From contig JXTB01000261.1 of assembly GCA_002914805.1 (NCBI GenBank), positions 283,166-347,165 on the forward strand: 64,000 nucleotides of DNA, written 5' to 3'. Shown here one piece after another: positions 1 through 12,171 of this stretch. Every line of letters begins with the position of its first letter. The first letter of the stretch is position 1. The DNA is from Parasponia andersonii (Eukaryota > Streptophyta > Magnoliopsida > Rosales > Cannabaceae). The translations under genes and the position numbers were made by a program. The notes beneath the pieces are model-generated. The model was not told the DNA's origin and searched no databases. It saw only the letters and a program-made list of their open reading frames with translations.

Positions 1-2023
1 GGGTAGTCTAATTCTTTAGCATTCTTCAATAGCTTTTGAGTATTGTAACCTTGAGTATTCATCATTATAGTGAGAAAACAGTGGACGTAGGCTCATCTTT
101 TTCGGGGCTGAACCACTATAAATCCCTCTCTCCTTATTTGCTTTGATTATTTACTTCAATTTACACAAGCCACATCTCTTAATTATTTATAAATTTATTG
201 TTGATAAAACCTCCATCAATAATATATATATGTTAATTGTGTGAATATTTTTTAGTCTTAATAGTATTAATTTAAAAAGGTTTTACTGTATCTATATTCA
301 GTGTAATCCTTTTTCACCCGCTCATTAACTACTCATAAAAGATCATGTGAGTTAAGTTATTTTTACTAGATAATTTCTCATAATATTTAGGGTTGCAATC
401 TAGTTTTCACTCCTTATAAGTGATTAAACAAATGTTACCACACTTATCCTTGAAAACCATCCTACTTGATGTAAATTCATCTAAATAATATAAGCACAAA
501 GATATGTTCTAGTTCTTGACTCAGATTAAGAACGAGGGTCATCTTAATTCTCTTTCTGATTGTTGAATATTGAAATAAGCACTTCAATAAAATGTTTAAT
601 TCCTATTTTCGTGATTTTTCATTCTAATGGTTTTTATTTAAACGTGCCGACGAGCCAGTTGGGTCAAAGGCAGAAAACTTTGATTGGTTATATGTATTCG
701 GGCATATGACATAATCCAAAAAACAAAGCTGTAAAGGTTTGAAGTGGGGATAGAGTTGTTATCAAATGTCCTTGAATAGCTTTTGAAAAGTACACCATGA
801 ATGAGACTAGCTACTGCATTAAGCTAGTGGGGAATTTTAATTGGATAATTATAAGTATTCTAAATAATTTACTTAATTTTTAATAACATATATGATAAGT
901 GATATTGAAACTTACTATAAATGAATTTAATACTACTTATAATTGAATAATAACAATTGTTGTATTAAAAATTTGGTAAACTATTTAGGATATCTAACAT
1001 TATCTTTAATTAGGATATAAAAAGCAAGCAGAGCCATGTGTTATTTTCTAATATTCCAGATTTCCTTTTTAAATTACTAAGAGGTATATGAAAGTTTTTA
1101 TTATGGCCAAAAAGAAAAAACAGTGATGTCAATGTTTGTTTATAGTGTTTTTCGAATTCTTTTGTAATGAAAATTTTTTGTTTTTTTGTCACAGAATGCA
1201 GCAGACAAAGCTAACAGATAAACCATGTAGAGGGCACTGAAGAACAAAATGCATATATGCGAATTTACAGTAGTGAGAACTAAGTGAGAAGATTCCTATA
1301 ATATGACCACACGGTGAAAGATTTAACTATTCAAAGAGTGAGTTGGTCATGACGTGTTTAAACAAACAGCTGGCAGTTTTTTGCAACTTAAATCATATAT
1401 TCTTTGATATGCTAAGTGGGAATTAAAGGAAAATGACTTTTCCGTAAGACTTCCTGTATATTGGCTTATTTTTATTTTTAGTTTCTTTAATGAGATTTGA
1501 CATATTGTTCTTATGAATAATGCATGATAAATGTATAATGCATGGTTTTAAAAAGTTTTTAAGTATAAGATACCATTTTTAGAAGAAAGAGATGCTAAAC
1601 CATATCTGCCACTAGTACCTAAAGATGCTATTTGCCTTCTAAATTGTTACATCTCCAATAATACAAAGAGAGGTAGAGAAGAGTCCTGACTAATTAAGAT
1701 TATTATGGAAAATGGAAAACTCGAACAGTGAGGATTTTCCACTGTGTCACGTACTGATGCTAAATATTTATGCACAGCAATTGATTCTGGAATAATCTCT
1801 TCCCCACTGAAAAGTTCTAGGACAAGAAAGCAAAACGAGATGCTTTTATTACTAGTTTAATTGCTTGATTAGTTAAACCATTGATTTGATTCTTGTTCAA
1901 TATCATGGCCAAGTCTTGGTCTGGTTTGCCTATATAAGTGGTAGTATACCAGTTCAGACTACATCGTCTTTTGTGTTGTATGCAATTAGCTATAAAAAGA
2001 CAGAGAGTAGGCATTCTTATAAG
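1..2023. other. Intergenic and 5' region of the WAT1-type gene
   Basis: No coding region could be supported here. The stretch is AT-rich and its open frames are short and lack recognisable motifs. The last 100 bases form the probable core promoter of the downstream transporter gene. Confidence 0.6.
1930..1937 (+). promoter_or_regulatory. Probable TATA box of the WAT1-type gene
   Basis: A TATATAAG-type sequence lies about 90 bases before the chosen start codon. This would give a transcription start near 1960 and a 5' leader of roughly 60 bases. Position and sequence are the only evidence. Confidence 0.45.
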
Positions 2024-3711
2024 ATGAGTTTCTGTGCACAATGGATGCCAGTTTCTGCTATGCTGGCTGTTAACTTCGCCTTCGCAATCGTAAATTTACT
2101 TCTGAAGAAGGCACTTGATGAAGGCTTGAACCATTTGATTATAGTTACATATCGACAGGCCATTTCGGCTGTTTTCTTGACACCAATTGCCTTTTTCTGG
2201 GAAAGGTGAGACCTACTTAATCTTTTTAAAGTTTAGAGTCTTTCTTTTTTCTCTAATCAGCTATAACGAAATGTCTAGACTTGGCTATATTGTTTGAGTT
2301 CAGTGGTGACTCATGTAAGCTAGACCTTTCACATGATCAAGAAGCTCTTGTGCTGTCTGGAATGAATCTTAGAAACTATCTGATAAGACATGTGGCTCTA
2401 AGTACTGACTTCTCTTGCAGGAAAAGCAGAACCGAGATTACAGCTCGAATTATATGCCACCTTTTCGTCAATGCTTTAGTTGGGTTAGTTTCGGATATCA
2501 AAATTGAGGAATCTAAATTTTCCTATTTGAGTAGTTGTCTTACTTTTGAATCACAATGGAAAATATACATGTACTTGGTGTCTTTTTGCAGAATAACACT
2601 GGCACAATTCTTGTTCCTTATCGGACTTGAATACACATCAGCCACTTTTTCATGTGCATTCCTCAACATGGCGCCTGTTTTCACATTTATATTGGCACTA
2701 ACATTTGGGTATGTATAAATTTAAAGTGTTCCTTCAATTTACTTGAAACCACCTTGGTATAAATAAATGTCATTAAAATTTTTTCAGTCTAGAAAAACTG
2801 AACATGGAAAGCAAGGCTGGAAGAGCAAAGATCTTGGGAACTCTGATATGTGTTTTTGGAGCCTTGCTATTAATGTTCTACCGAGGAATGCAGCTAACTC
2901 ATCCACATTCGAAAGCCACAGAAAACAATGTCAACTTGATGACTTCGCCTGAAAAGAAGAAGAATTGGGCCGCGGGTTCTGTACTCCTGGCTGCAGGCTC
3001 CCTCATGTGGTCTTCATGGTTCCTCATGCAAGCAAGGATTGGCAAGACGTTTCCATTTCAATATTCAAGCACAGCTATTTTGTCATTCTTTGGTGCCATT
3101 CAGTCGGCCATATTGAGTCTCATCCTTGAGAGGAAGGTCTCCATGTGGGTTCTGAAAGGAAAGTTGGAGATCATAAGTGTTGTTTATGCTGTGAGTGACT
3201 AAAGATTTTCCTCCTTTCACTTCCGCACATCAATCTTTTTTGACTTTGATTATCAAGACAGTTGCTTTAATTCTTTTCGTGTTTTTTGACTCAGGGAATG
3301 GTGGGATCAGGCTTGTGCTATGTTGGGATGTCATGGTGTGTCAAGCAAATGGGTCCAGTGTTCACATCAGCATTCACTCCCTTTACACAGATCTTTGTAG
3401 CATTTTTCGAATTCTCTATCTTGCATGAACAAGTTTACCTTGGAAGGTTGAGTCCTTGAATCATTCTTTTTCAACATTTATCGATTCATTAATTACTCGG
3501 ATTCACTTTGAGTCTTTGTTCCTAACATTTGCCATGGATAATTACCAGTTTGCTGGGATCCATCTTGGTCATAATTGGCATGTATACTCTTCTGTGGGGT
3601 AAAAACAAAGAGGCAAATGAAAGTCTTAGAAAGCAGAACCAAGAAGCTGAAGAGGGTGAAGATTGTAACTCAGTGTCTCAAGTCATACCTGTCACAACAA
3701 GAAGTTCCTGA
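2024..3711 (+). CDS. WAT1-related protein (EamA/DMT-family membrane transporter, nodulin MtN21-like)
   Basis: Six exons join without a frame break: 2024-2205, 2421-2483, 2592-2708, 2788-3190, 3295-3446 and 3549-3711, all GT-AG, giving 359 residues. The start is the ATG just before the first membrane segment (MSFCAQWMPVSAMLAVNFAF). About ten hydrophobic segments form two EamA-like halves, split by a hydrophilic loop after residue ~165. Typical family strings are visible, such as ITYRQAISAVFLTP-like sequence in exon 1, AQFLFLIGLEYTSATF in exon 3, and SILVIIGMYTLLWGK near the end, followed by a polar tail. Family knowledge: WAT1-related proteins are plant drug/metabolite-type transporters; WAT1 itself is a tonoplast auxin exporter needed for secondary walls. 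Substrate and membrane are not readable here. Length and intron plan are normal, so I infer a functional gene. Confidence 0.93.
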
Positions 3712-4199
3712 ACTAAAGTTTTAGTTTAAGACTTCAATCTGTGCCCCATTTTGCCGGAATTTCTCTGTAACTTTAGCTAACATCTTAGGTGTAAGTTTAG
3801 GGGGTGAGCATTCTAGTCAGTTAATCTGACTTACATGTTGATGGCATGCAAGTTCTGCTTCTTCGATATATACCTTGATACCTTGCTAAAATATGTCAAA
3901 CAGGACTTAAAACACTTTAAGACAAAGATTTTGTTCTTTTCTGTATCAGCAATCAAAAAATAAAATACAATTGCACGTTTTAAGGGACTCAGAATACAAT
4001 ATATATATATATATATGTATATATATGTCAATTTTAAAGAATTTGCACTCTCCCAGCTACTCAAGCTTGTGTGTTAGGGACTCAAAATAATATTCTAACA
4101 GGACTGTTAAACAAGTTGGGTTAAAATTGATGTGTACTCTACAATATATGGGCGTTAATAATGTCAATAGCCCACGCATTTGTATGGATGCCGTACCAT

Positions 4200-4300
4200 A
4201 AAGGCACTAACTTTATGATAAAATTAGTGTTGTTTGATCATATATGTATCCCAAAGGCACTAACTCTACGATAAATTAGTGTTGTTTGATCATATATGTA
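4200..4300. repeat. Tandem duplication of a ~50 bp unit
   Basis: Units at about 4200-4248 and 4253-4300 share the order AAAGGCACTAACT, then ATAAATTAGTGTTGTTTGA, then TCATATATGTA. They differ by a few substitutions and a one-base indel. Confidence 0.8.
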
Positions 4301-5204
4301 AAAGATAAATTGTAAAAATAAATACTTCAGATTTGGATGTTTTGTAATTTAGACCTTAAAATTTAAACTTTATAAAATAATATTCGGAGATTAAAATCTT
4401 TGAATTGATTTTTTAAATAATTTTAACTAATAAAAAATAATAATATCTTTAAAATTAAGCAGAATAATAAAAGTTAATCTAATTTTAATAGAAGATATTA
4501 TATTTTTTTATTATTAAAATTGGTCAAAAAGTTAGTTCATGATATTACTTTTCAAAAATTCTTAATCTCATAGTATTATATAGAATCCAAATTTCAGAAT
4601 TTAAATTATGGAGGGGTATTTTTTCTTTTTTCCAATTCACCCTATATATCAAAATATTTATTAGAATTAAAATTTTTATTTTTTAAGGAAAAACTGACAT
4701 TTTTTTGACATCTTGTTTTGAATCTTAGAGGAGAATAGAAATTACAAGAGCAGACGACATATACTTTAAAATTAATCTTATTTTTAGTTGTGAAAACAAC
4801 TTGTATTCCAATTTGGTCATTTTTGTATTATAAAAAAAAATTCATCTTCGTCCTTGATTTTCAAAACATTATAGATTTGGTCCATATATTATATTTTTGT
4901 CTCACACTAGTTTTGAACTCTTCAAAAGTTATATTTTGTTACCATGACCTTTTTTTTCTTTTGGGTTTCAATTTTAGTCCATGATCTCAGTTTAAAGTTT
5001 TGAACAATCCATTATTAACCATATATCAAAATAGAGAAACAAAAACATAATTCACACTTCCAGCAGATTGACGGAACTTGGAGATATTTAAAGTTTCATG
5101 GACCAAACTTTGATGAAAACATATTTTTGGGACATTTTGAAAATTAAGTACAAAAATGAGATTAAAATTATTGATCAATGAGTAAAAATTCTTCAAAAAT
5201 AAAC

Positions 5205-5515
5205 TAAATGTATTTTGGTCTTCGATATTCGAAAAGTCGTAGACTTGGTCCTTAAACTTTGTGTTTGTCTTAGTCTGATCCCTAAATTTTAAACGTCACT
5301 TTTTACTACTTTGAAGTTTGGACTATTTTTTTCTGTCAGTTTTGACTATTGTCCCAATTTGGATAGTCTTATTACAAACTATGGACAAAAGTAAAAAATT
5401 GAGACAAAAAGAAAAATAGTTGAGGGTAGAAAAAACATAACTTAGGGACCAAATTAAGATATTTAAAAATCTGAAGACTAAATAAGACAATAATATAGTT
5501 CAGATACNATTTTTC
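5205..5515. mobile_element. Possible MITE with degenerate inverted ends
   Basis: The left end contains GGTCCTTAAACTTTG and TCTGATCCCTAAATTT; the right end, read on the opposite strand, contains TTTGGTCCCTAAGTTATG and related words. The pair looks like degenerate terminal inverted repeats of ~80 bases around a ~310 bp non-coding body. Target-site duplications could not be identified. Confidence 0.35.
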
Positions 5516-7608
5516 TTACATTTTTTTTTTCATTTTTTCTCTTTTTTTTTGAATAATTTAAAATTTTTTAGTTTCAATAATTATTATTTTCACTTAAAAT
5601 TAGTTTTTTTAAAAATTTTTTCATTCTTTTTTTTTTCATTATAATTGTTTTGAATAATTTAAACTTTTGAAAAAAAAAAAGACAAAACATGAATGTTAAA
5701 TTTTGTCATTCTTTTTTTTTTTGAATTATTTTGAATAATTAAAACTCTTTTTATTGTTAATCATTATTTTCACTTAATGTATTTTTTTTTTTAAAAGAGA
5801 AAGATAATATTAATTGGTTTCAATAATTATTAATTTTGATAAATTTTTTATGAGTTTGAAGGATAATCATGTCTTTTTCAAAGAATTAAAGTTTCATTTT
5901 TGACTAAATTTGTTAGCTTAGTATTATTTGATAGGAAAATGCAAGATCTAATTTAGTATAAATACGTGTCAGCTTGGTTTAGCTTTTTAACAAGTTAAAA
6001 GTACTTTTAGAATAATTTATGAGCCAAAAAATATTTGATAAAAACCTGAAAATCAGATTATTCAATAATATTTGACAAAGCTACTGCAAAAGGCTAAAGT
6101 TGGCTTAAGACAACTTTGGCTTTTAGATTATGCAGGAATTTACACTATTTTTTAATGAATTAATCATAATGACTAAAATACCTAACTTAAAAATAAAAAT
6201 GCTGCATATTTAATTGAATTTATTTTCATATCATTTTTTAAAAATTATTAATATATTTAAACTATAATTGACTAAAATACTCTTTATATTAATTGTTTTG
6301 AAATAACCAAATTGATTCTTTATTGATATTTTAAATTCAGATGAAAATAAAATAAAATAAATTTAATTGAGTAATTAATTTAATTTAGTTTATTTTCATA
6401 TCATATTTTTTAAAAAATGTATTAATATCTTTAGTATGTACAAATATGCATAATTGTAAAAAATATTTGTAAGCTCTTTTTACGAATGTACATAATTGTA
6501 TAATGATATTTATTTTGGTCATTTTTATATTTGCACAATAATTCAGTCATACAATTTATTAAACACTTTAATACAACTTTTTCAAGTCACAACACTTTAA
6601 AATTATAGTTTACCAAATACTTTGCTATTTTACTCTATAGTAGATTTTTTCTTCAACACAACTAAAAATATTTTCTTTAAAATCTATAGCTCTACTAAAT
6701 TGGCTCTACAAGAGATTTGGCCTTTTTTTTAAAAAAAAAAAAATAAAACAGTAAATCAATATGTGGGTCTCTTTTTTTATTTTTTTCCAACACATAAGAC
6801 AAAAATTTTAAGCTCATATGACAAGTCGTTTTATATATCTCGAGAAGGGAAAATTCACAAACGACAAATTATTCTGTAACTAGAAACGACACTTTAATTA
6901 GTCTTACCGTCTTACCCTCCAACCCTGTGCCCTTCCTCGGTCAAATCCTCTCTCTCTCCAGTCCAGAGGTAAGAATGGCAATGGAGCCAATCGAGAATGG
7001 TTTTTCAATTACCATCTTTATTCCTGAAAATTACAATACTATATCCACTCCATTAACCATTCTTTTAAATGCGGGGACAATGCGAATATTAATAAATGAA
7101 TAACGGAAAAAGTCGTGATTACTCATTATTCATTGATAATTATAAAATATTAAAAAAATTAAGATGAAAATATTAAATTCTTTTCATAATCAACAAAATA
7201 TTAATCATAATAATATAATAATAATTTCAAAACTCTAAAATTTAAATATATAAATATATATAACTTTCTAAATACATTATTTTACCAAAATATAAAAATA
7301 TAAATGATATAAAATTAAATAAATATTTATATGTATAATAATATATTGGCTGATGCAGATAATACTAATACTATTTCCGTATCATACCTACAATGTAATT
7401 ATTTTTTAATCCGATTATTATTAATTTTCGCTCGAATAAATTTTATCTTTTCTATTCGAATCAAATATCCATGAATATTCGTATCCGTAATCAATTTTAC
7501 CTCTTACCGTAATCGGATAAGCACGGATACATTTTATACATTTTAATAACCGTAACCGTGACTTATATTGTCCTCCCCTGTGATACTCACGCCCACACTC
7601 TCCCCTAA

Positions 7609-7657
7609 AAACCCTAAGCCCTAAATCCTCCCGTCGTTCAGGATTGTTAAACCCTAA
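7609..7657 (+). promoter_or_regulatory. Two telo-boxes (AAACCCTAA) upstream of RPF1
   Basis: Exact AAACCCTAA motifs occur at 7609-7617 and 7649-7657, about 60-105 bases before the start codon, with a further CCCTAAA word between them. Telo-boxes are known to be enriched in promoters of plant ribosomal-protein and ribosome-biogenesis genes, which fits the gene that follows. Confidence 0.7.
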
Positions 7658-7714
7658 AGATTAGATTTTGTTATTCCATACCCTCTAACACAACACAGTT
7701 CTCCAGAATCCGTA

Positions 7715-8002
7715 ATGATGGGGGCAAAGAGAAAGAAGAGCGATTCCGATGGCGGGGAAGAAGAGGAATCAAGCGCAACCAATGGTTATAGTAAGGAGAA
7801 GAAGATGAAGACAGAGATACTGCCATCAATGATCAAAAATAAGGATAAGAGGTCTGAGGTTCACGCCAAGCTCAAGCACCAGAAGAAGCTCGAGAAGCGC
7901 AAGAAAGCTAAGGCTCGCGATGCCGCTGCCAAACGTGCTCTAGAGCTCGGCGAGGAGGTTTGCCATTGTTTTTGTTGTCATGGGATTTGGGGCTTATATA
8001 TA

Positions 8003-8034
<32 letters not shown>

Positions 8035-10850
8035 AATTATGTATCTTTTTGGTTTAATGTTAATATGATTTTGCAGCCTCCAGCGAAGATGATCCCTCGG
8101 ACGATTGAGAACACAAGGGAATTGGATGAGACAGTATGCATGCCCGACGATGAAGAGGTTGTTTCTCTTTCCCTCTTTCCTTTTTTTTTTTTTTTTTTTT
8201 TTTGGTAACGTGGGTTTAAGCTTTTAATTTGTTTGGGGGCTGCTTAAAACTTCAATATTCGATTAGTAAGCTACAGGGTTGAAGTTCTAATTGTGATACA
8301 ATTGGGAAATTAATAATTTTTATTGGTACTTGTATTGCGAAAGTATGAGAATTTAGCTGCATTTCTCGAGATGAAAGAACAATTTGACCAAAATAGATGT
8401 TACCTTGCTCTGTTCTTTTCGTCTTTTACTAAGAGGGAATCATATATTGTCTTTATTTGCAGTTGTTTGCTGGAAATGATGCCGATGAGTTTAGTTCAAT
8501 TTTAAAGCGTGAAATTACTCCGAAGATATTAATCACCACTTCCCGTTTCAATTCGACGGTATTTTTTCATTCATTTTTTATTCTTATTTTAGCTCATGTA
8601 TTGTTGGGCTTAGCGTATTGCAAGATGTTCTCTAATATGTTTACTCTCTTTTTTTTTTTCTTGGGATTATGTATTGGTTTTCAGAGAGGGCCTGCTTTTA
8701 TATCTGAACTACTCACTGTGATTCCAAATGCACATTATTACAAGAGAGGAACCTATGACTTGAAAAAGGTGGTTACCTATTTCTCTCTTGAATGTAATGA
8801 ACAATGAGTTGAAAAACATTTCCATTAATCTTTTTTTTTTTGGTACATTTGGTTGTAGATTGTGGAATATGCTAATAAGAAGGACTTCACTTCTATTATT
8901 GTTGTTCATACCAATCGGAGGGAGCCAGGTTGGTAGTGCTTTTCTTTGAATGGTTCTATAAAATCTTTGATGTGAAGTTCATATGTCTTATCAAGCTTTG
9001 ATGTGAATAGTTTGAGGCTTATCATCTGCTACTTCTTGCATTGAGATCTAACACTCATCTCTCTTGGCCATCTTTTAGATGCTCTCGTAATCATTAACTT
9101 ACCAGATGGACCTACTGCTCATTTCAAGCTATCAAATCTTGTTTTACGCAAGGATATTAAGGTACACTACTGTGCTTTACATATGGAGAGAGAACCATTT
9201 ATTTGGTTTGAGCCATCAGAACAGGAAATAAATATACACAAAGAAATGTATCATTTGATGCCAGGAAAAATAACAATACACGTCAATCTGGTGCAGGTAA
9301 CATGAAGTTACAGGATAACCAAGATAAATAAGAGGGGTAAAACTTCATATATGAATTTTCAGAGATCAAAAAATTTATTCTTCTACTTCGTTACGTTGTT
9401 ATTAGTCTACGTTATGAGAACTAGACTGGGATAGGTAGTAATATGGAAATTCCATAGATAAAAAATGAAAGAAAATTAAGATTTGTAAGGATTTTAAACA
9501 TCTCAGACAATGTTGGTTTTCCATGTTAAGCTCATCTTTCTCTTCTCCCTACTGTTGGATGGTGATTTGTGAAGGAATAAGTGTTTCTTTGTGTTAGCCC
9601 TTTTTTGTTTAATGTGCTTGCAGAGTCATGGAAATCCAACAAGCCATGAGCCTGAGCTTATCCTGAATAACTTTATGACTCGCCTGGGTCATCGTGTTGG
9701 AAGGTTGCATTCCTTCCCTACTTTTACAATACTAATTATGTTTTCACAGCCGTATGAGATTCATCCATTTCTGTAGTATATGGTCTTTTACATATTGTGA
9801 TGATACTTCTCTATACTATGTAATGATAAGATACTCGATCTTAAAGAAAAAAGGGGAAAAAAAGAACGTAAGTATTTTTTATGTTCTACTTCGTTTCAGA
9901 TTTAATTTCTGTTTGATACTTTATGTAATTTTTAATGTGTATGAATAATGATCTACCTTCATCTCCCTAATGAGTAATTACTTACTTTTGTGATGTGTTT
10001 TCTTTAGAATGATTCAATCACTTTTCCCACAAGAGCCAAATTTCCGTGGTCGGAGAGTTGTAACTTTTCACAATCAGAGAGACTTTATATTCTTCCGGCA
10101 TCATAGGTGTGCCTCTACTTTTTATTATAAGTTGTTCTGATCAGAAATTTTCTCATAAGCTTATTTCTGATGGTGAATTTTGTGTCTTGTCTCAGGTATA
10201 TTTTTGAATCAAAAGAAACTAAGCAGGCTGACTCAAAAAGTAAAAAGATGAAGGATGCGAAGGGTGAGGTTGCTAAAGAGAAAGTAATTGCTCATCTTCA
10301 GGTCCGTGTTAATTTGTTCAACTGTTTCTGTTTCTTTTGGCCAATTATCAAATATTGTAATGGTACAAGAAACAATGCTAACTACTTGTGAGGATATTCT
10401 TCAAAATTGATTTAACTGGTATGATATTGGGTAGATAGATGTACTGCTTATATGACCTTGGCCCTTTGATACAGCTAGCTTATCTTTGATCAAAGTGTCA
10501 TTTCACTAACTTTGTTGCCTCCATTTGGTCTCAACATCTGGAATTGATCCTCACGTTTTTTCTCAGAGCACATACTGTTCATAATTGCCAATAACAGTGA
10601 AAATATCTTACATACAGGAGTGTGGACCTCGTTTCACATTGAAGTTAATCAGCCTGCAGTATGGAACATTTGATACTAAAGGCGGGGAATATGAGTGGGT
10701 TCATAAGGTATTCCGCTTTAACAGTTTTTTTTTTGGTTGTTTTCTCTTGGTTTGATTTATTACATTTTTGGCCCTGACTCTTTTATTTCTCTCCTCCCTT
10801 TTGAATATTAGCCGGAAATGGACACTAGCCGCCGGAGATTCTTCTTATGA
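7715..10850 (+). CDS. RPF1: Brix-domain ribosome production factor 1 (RPF1)
   Basis: Eleven exons join in frame: 7715-7957, 8077-8157, 8463-8558, 8685-8768, 8859-8928, 9079-9161, 9624-9703, 10008-10106, 10196-10301, 10618-10707 and 10812-10850, giving 356 residues. The N-terminal ~80 residues are highly charged, with a [20 protein letters not shown] helix and likely nucleolar targeting signals. The Brix domain follows from about residue 130 ([11 protein letters not shown]) through [19 protein letters not shown] to the signature [20 protein letters not shown] (~257-277). It ends with [20 protein letters not shown] and the typical C-terminus [12 protein letters not shown]. Family knowledge: RPF1 acts in the nucleolus in 27S pre-rRNA processing and 60S subunit assembly; the Arabidopsis counterpart is MEE49. 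Family length and complete domain suggest a working gene. Intron 1 has a TG/TA microsatellite near 8001-8034. The first of two adjacent ATGs was chosen. Confidence 0.94.
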
Positions 10851-11163
10851 TGTTGGCTTTGAATATTGCTTTCAATTATCTTTGTCAAGAAACTTCAGAA
10901 TTCTGTTTAAGAGAGTTGGTTCCTTGCAGCATAAGGTATTCCTGAAATTGCTTCTGTCAAGGTGCTGGAGCAGTTTTGACTTGAGAGATTTATATGTATT
11001 TCTTGAATTCCCTTGACAGGTTAGTAAACTTGTGTATGGAATAGTGGAAAATAAGAACATCGATCTTTTGTGTCCTTTTCATCAATGTCACCTTATATAT
11101 TCAAAATATATAATGTTTCCTCTAAACAATTATCTATTTCATCTTGCTTGCAATGAACTTGTC
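10851..11163. other. Short convergent intergenic region
   Basis: Only ~313 bases separate the stop of RPF1 from the stop of the opposite-strand membrane-protein gene, so the two 3' untranslated regions must lie close together or overlap. No further gene is seen. Confidence 0.6.
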
Positions 11164-12096
11164 CTATTTTTGTACATTTTTTAATACAAGTCGTTTGATC
11201 TGAGAGCATAACTTTTTGAGTCCATGAAGGCAAATCAAGAGAAAGATGCCTCCAAAAACAGTAACTCTCAAAATTAACCTCTCTGGTGGAGAATATGTGG
11301 TGAGATATATACAATCTATGGTTATAAGGATCCAACCTAAACCTTCCAGAAAGGTTCTAACTAGTAAGATATTTCCTTTTGTCTCCCCACACACCCTGAA
11401 AATTATTCTCAAACACAGGGCACCCACAACCAAAAATGTGGTCACTGACCACCCCCTGTAAGACACTATTTTTCCTCCCACAGTCAAAGTGTCCTTGCGA
11501 CACACACAAGATGGACACTCACCTGAAAAGCTTGACATCATTAGGGCATCATAACCTGTATAATATGGGAGTAGAATAGAATCCAGGTACATGCTTGCAT
11601 GTAAAATGCCTGAAATTGTTGATGCCTCAAGGAAAACATACTTGATGTCCTTACCAGCTCCACTGTCGAAGCTGAGAGCAGAAATATGAACCAGTTGGAG
11701 GATTGCTGGACCAGCTAAGGACAGAGGAAATATTGTGTTGATGCGGTATCCCTTGGCCAGGGCCAAGAGGATCAGTGGGAGAGAAACCGGACCTGAAGGT
11801 AGTAAGCATCTCTTTAACAGAATACTAGTTTGTTCTCTTCCTGATATGTCCATGACTATGATGAAAAGAGTTGCAAAATATGAAGCAGTTGTTAATATAA
11901 GAACTAGAATATCCACAACAGGTGAATAGTTACCAGGATAGGCACTGTCACAGAAGTAGTGATAGGGGCAGTTGGTTGGATCCATGGTTTCTTCGAACTG
12001 CCATCTGACACATTTGTAGAACATTAACCGGACATCGTCCAGGGCCCATTCTGGTAGTAGATTTGGGTATTCTGGGAGTAGGAGTTGCCAATTCAT
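11164..12096 (-). CDS. Uncharacterised plant multi-pass membrane protein, single exon
   Basis: One uninterrupted frame of 310 residues. It starts with a hydrophilic segment (MNWQLLLPEYPNLLPEWALD) containing paired cysteines in NCPYHYFCD. About seven hydrophobic segments follow: residues ~60-82, 98-115, 122-143, 154-176, 215-234, 248-266 and 276-293. A short CPSCVCR cysteine cluster lies at ~194-200 between segments 4 and 5. The C-terminal tail is basic. The start is the ATG preceding the conserved-looking WALDDVRLMFYKCVRWQFEE region; a TATA box sits ~70 bases upstream. I recall similar uncharacterised plant transmembrane proteins but know no function, and I assign none. The frame is complete, intronless and lacks transposon features, so I consider it a real gene. 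It converges with RPF1. Confidence 0.8.
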   Translation of the reverse strand: MNWQLLLPEYPNLLPEWALDDVRLMFYKCVRWQFEETMDPTNCPYHYFCDSAYPGNYSPVVDILVLILTTASYFATLFIIVMDISGREQTSILLKRCLLPSGPVSLPLILLALAKGYRINTIFPLSLAGPAILQLVHISALSFDSGAGKDIKYVFLEASTISGILHASMYLDSILLPYYTGYDALMMSSFSGECPSCVCRKDTLTVGGKIVSYRGWSVTTFLVVGALCLRIIFRVCGETKGNILLVRTFLEGLGWILITIDCIYLTTYSPPERLILRVTVFGGIFLLICLHGLKKLCSQIKRLVLKNVQK

Positions 12097-12163
12097 TATG
12101 TTGTTTCCCTTGTTGGCTTGTTATTGTTTCTGCCCGCAGGCCTTTATTTCTCAAAGAAGCAGT

Positions 12164-12171
12164 TTATATAT
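12164..12171 (-). promoter_or_regulatory. Probable TATA box of the minus-strand membrane-protein gene
   Basis: On the minus strand the sequence reads TATATAAA, about 70 bases upstream of the start codon. This gives an expected leader of roughly 40 bases. Confidence 0.45.

Larger units (their letters stand above)
3712..7608. other. AT-rich intergenic region between the transporter and RPF1 genes
   Basis: No gene is supported. The stretch holds a TA microsatellite near 3998-4028, a small tandem duplication, a possible MITE (both listed separately), many poly-T/poly-A tracts and one undetermined base at 5508. A CT-rich tract near 6945-6960 may belong to a distal promoter. Confidence 0.6.

Noticed and set aside
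11093..11335. 80-residue minus-strand frame overlapping the membrane-protein gene
   Set aside because: It overlaps the end of the better-supported 310-residue frame in another phase and has no domain.
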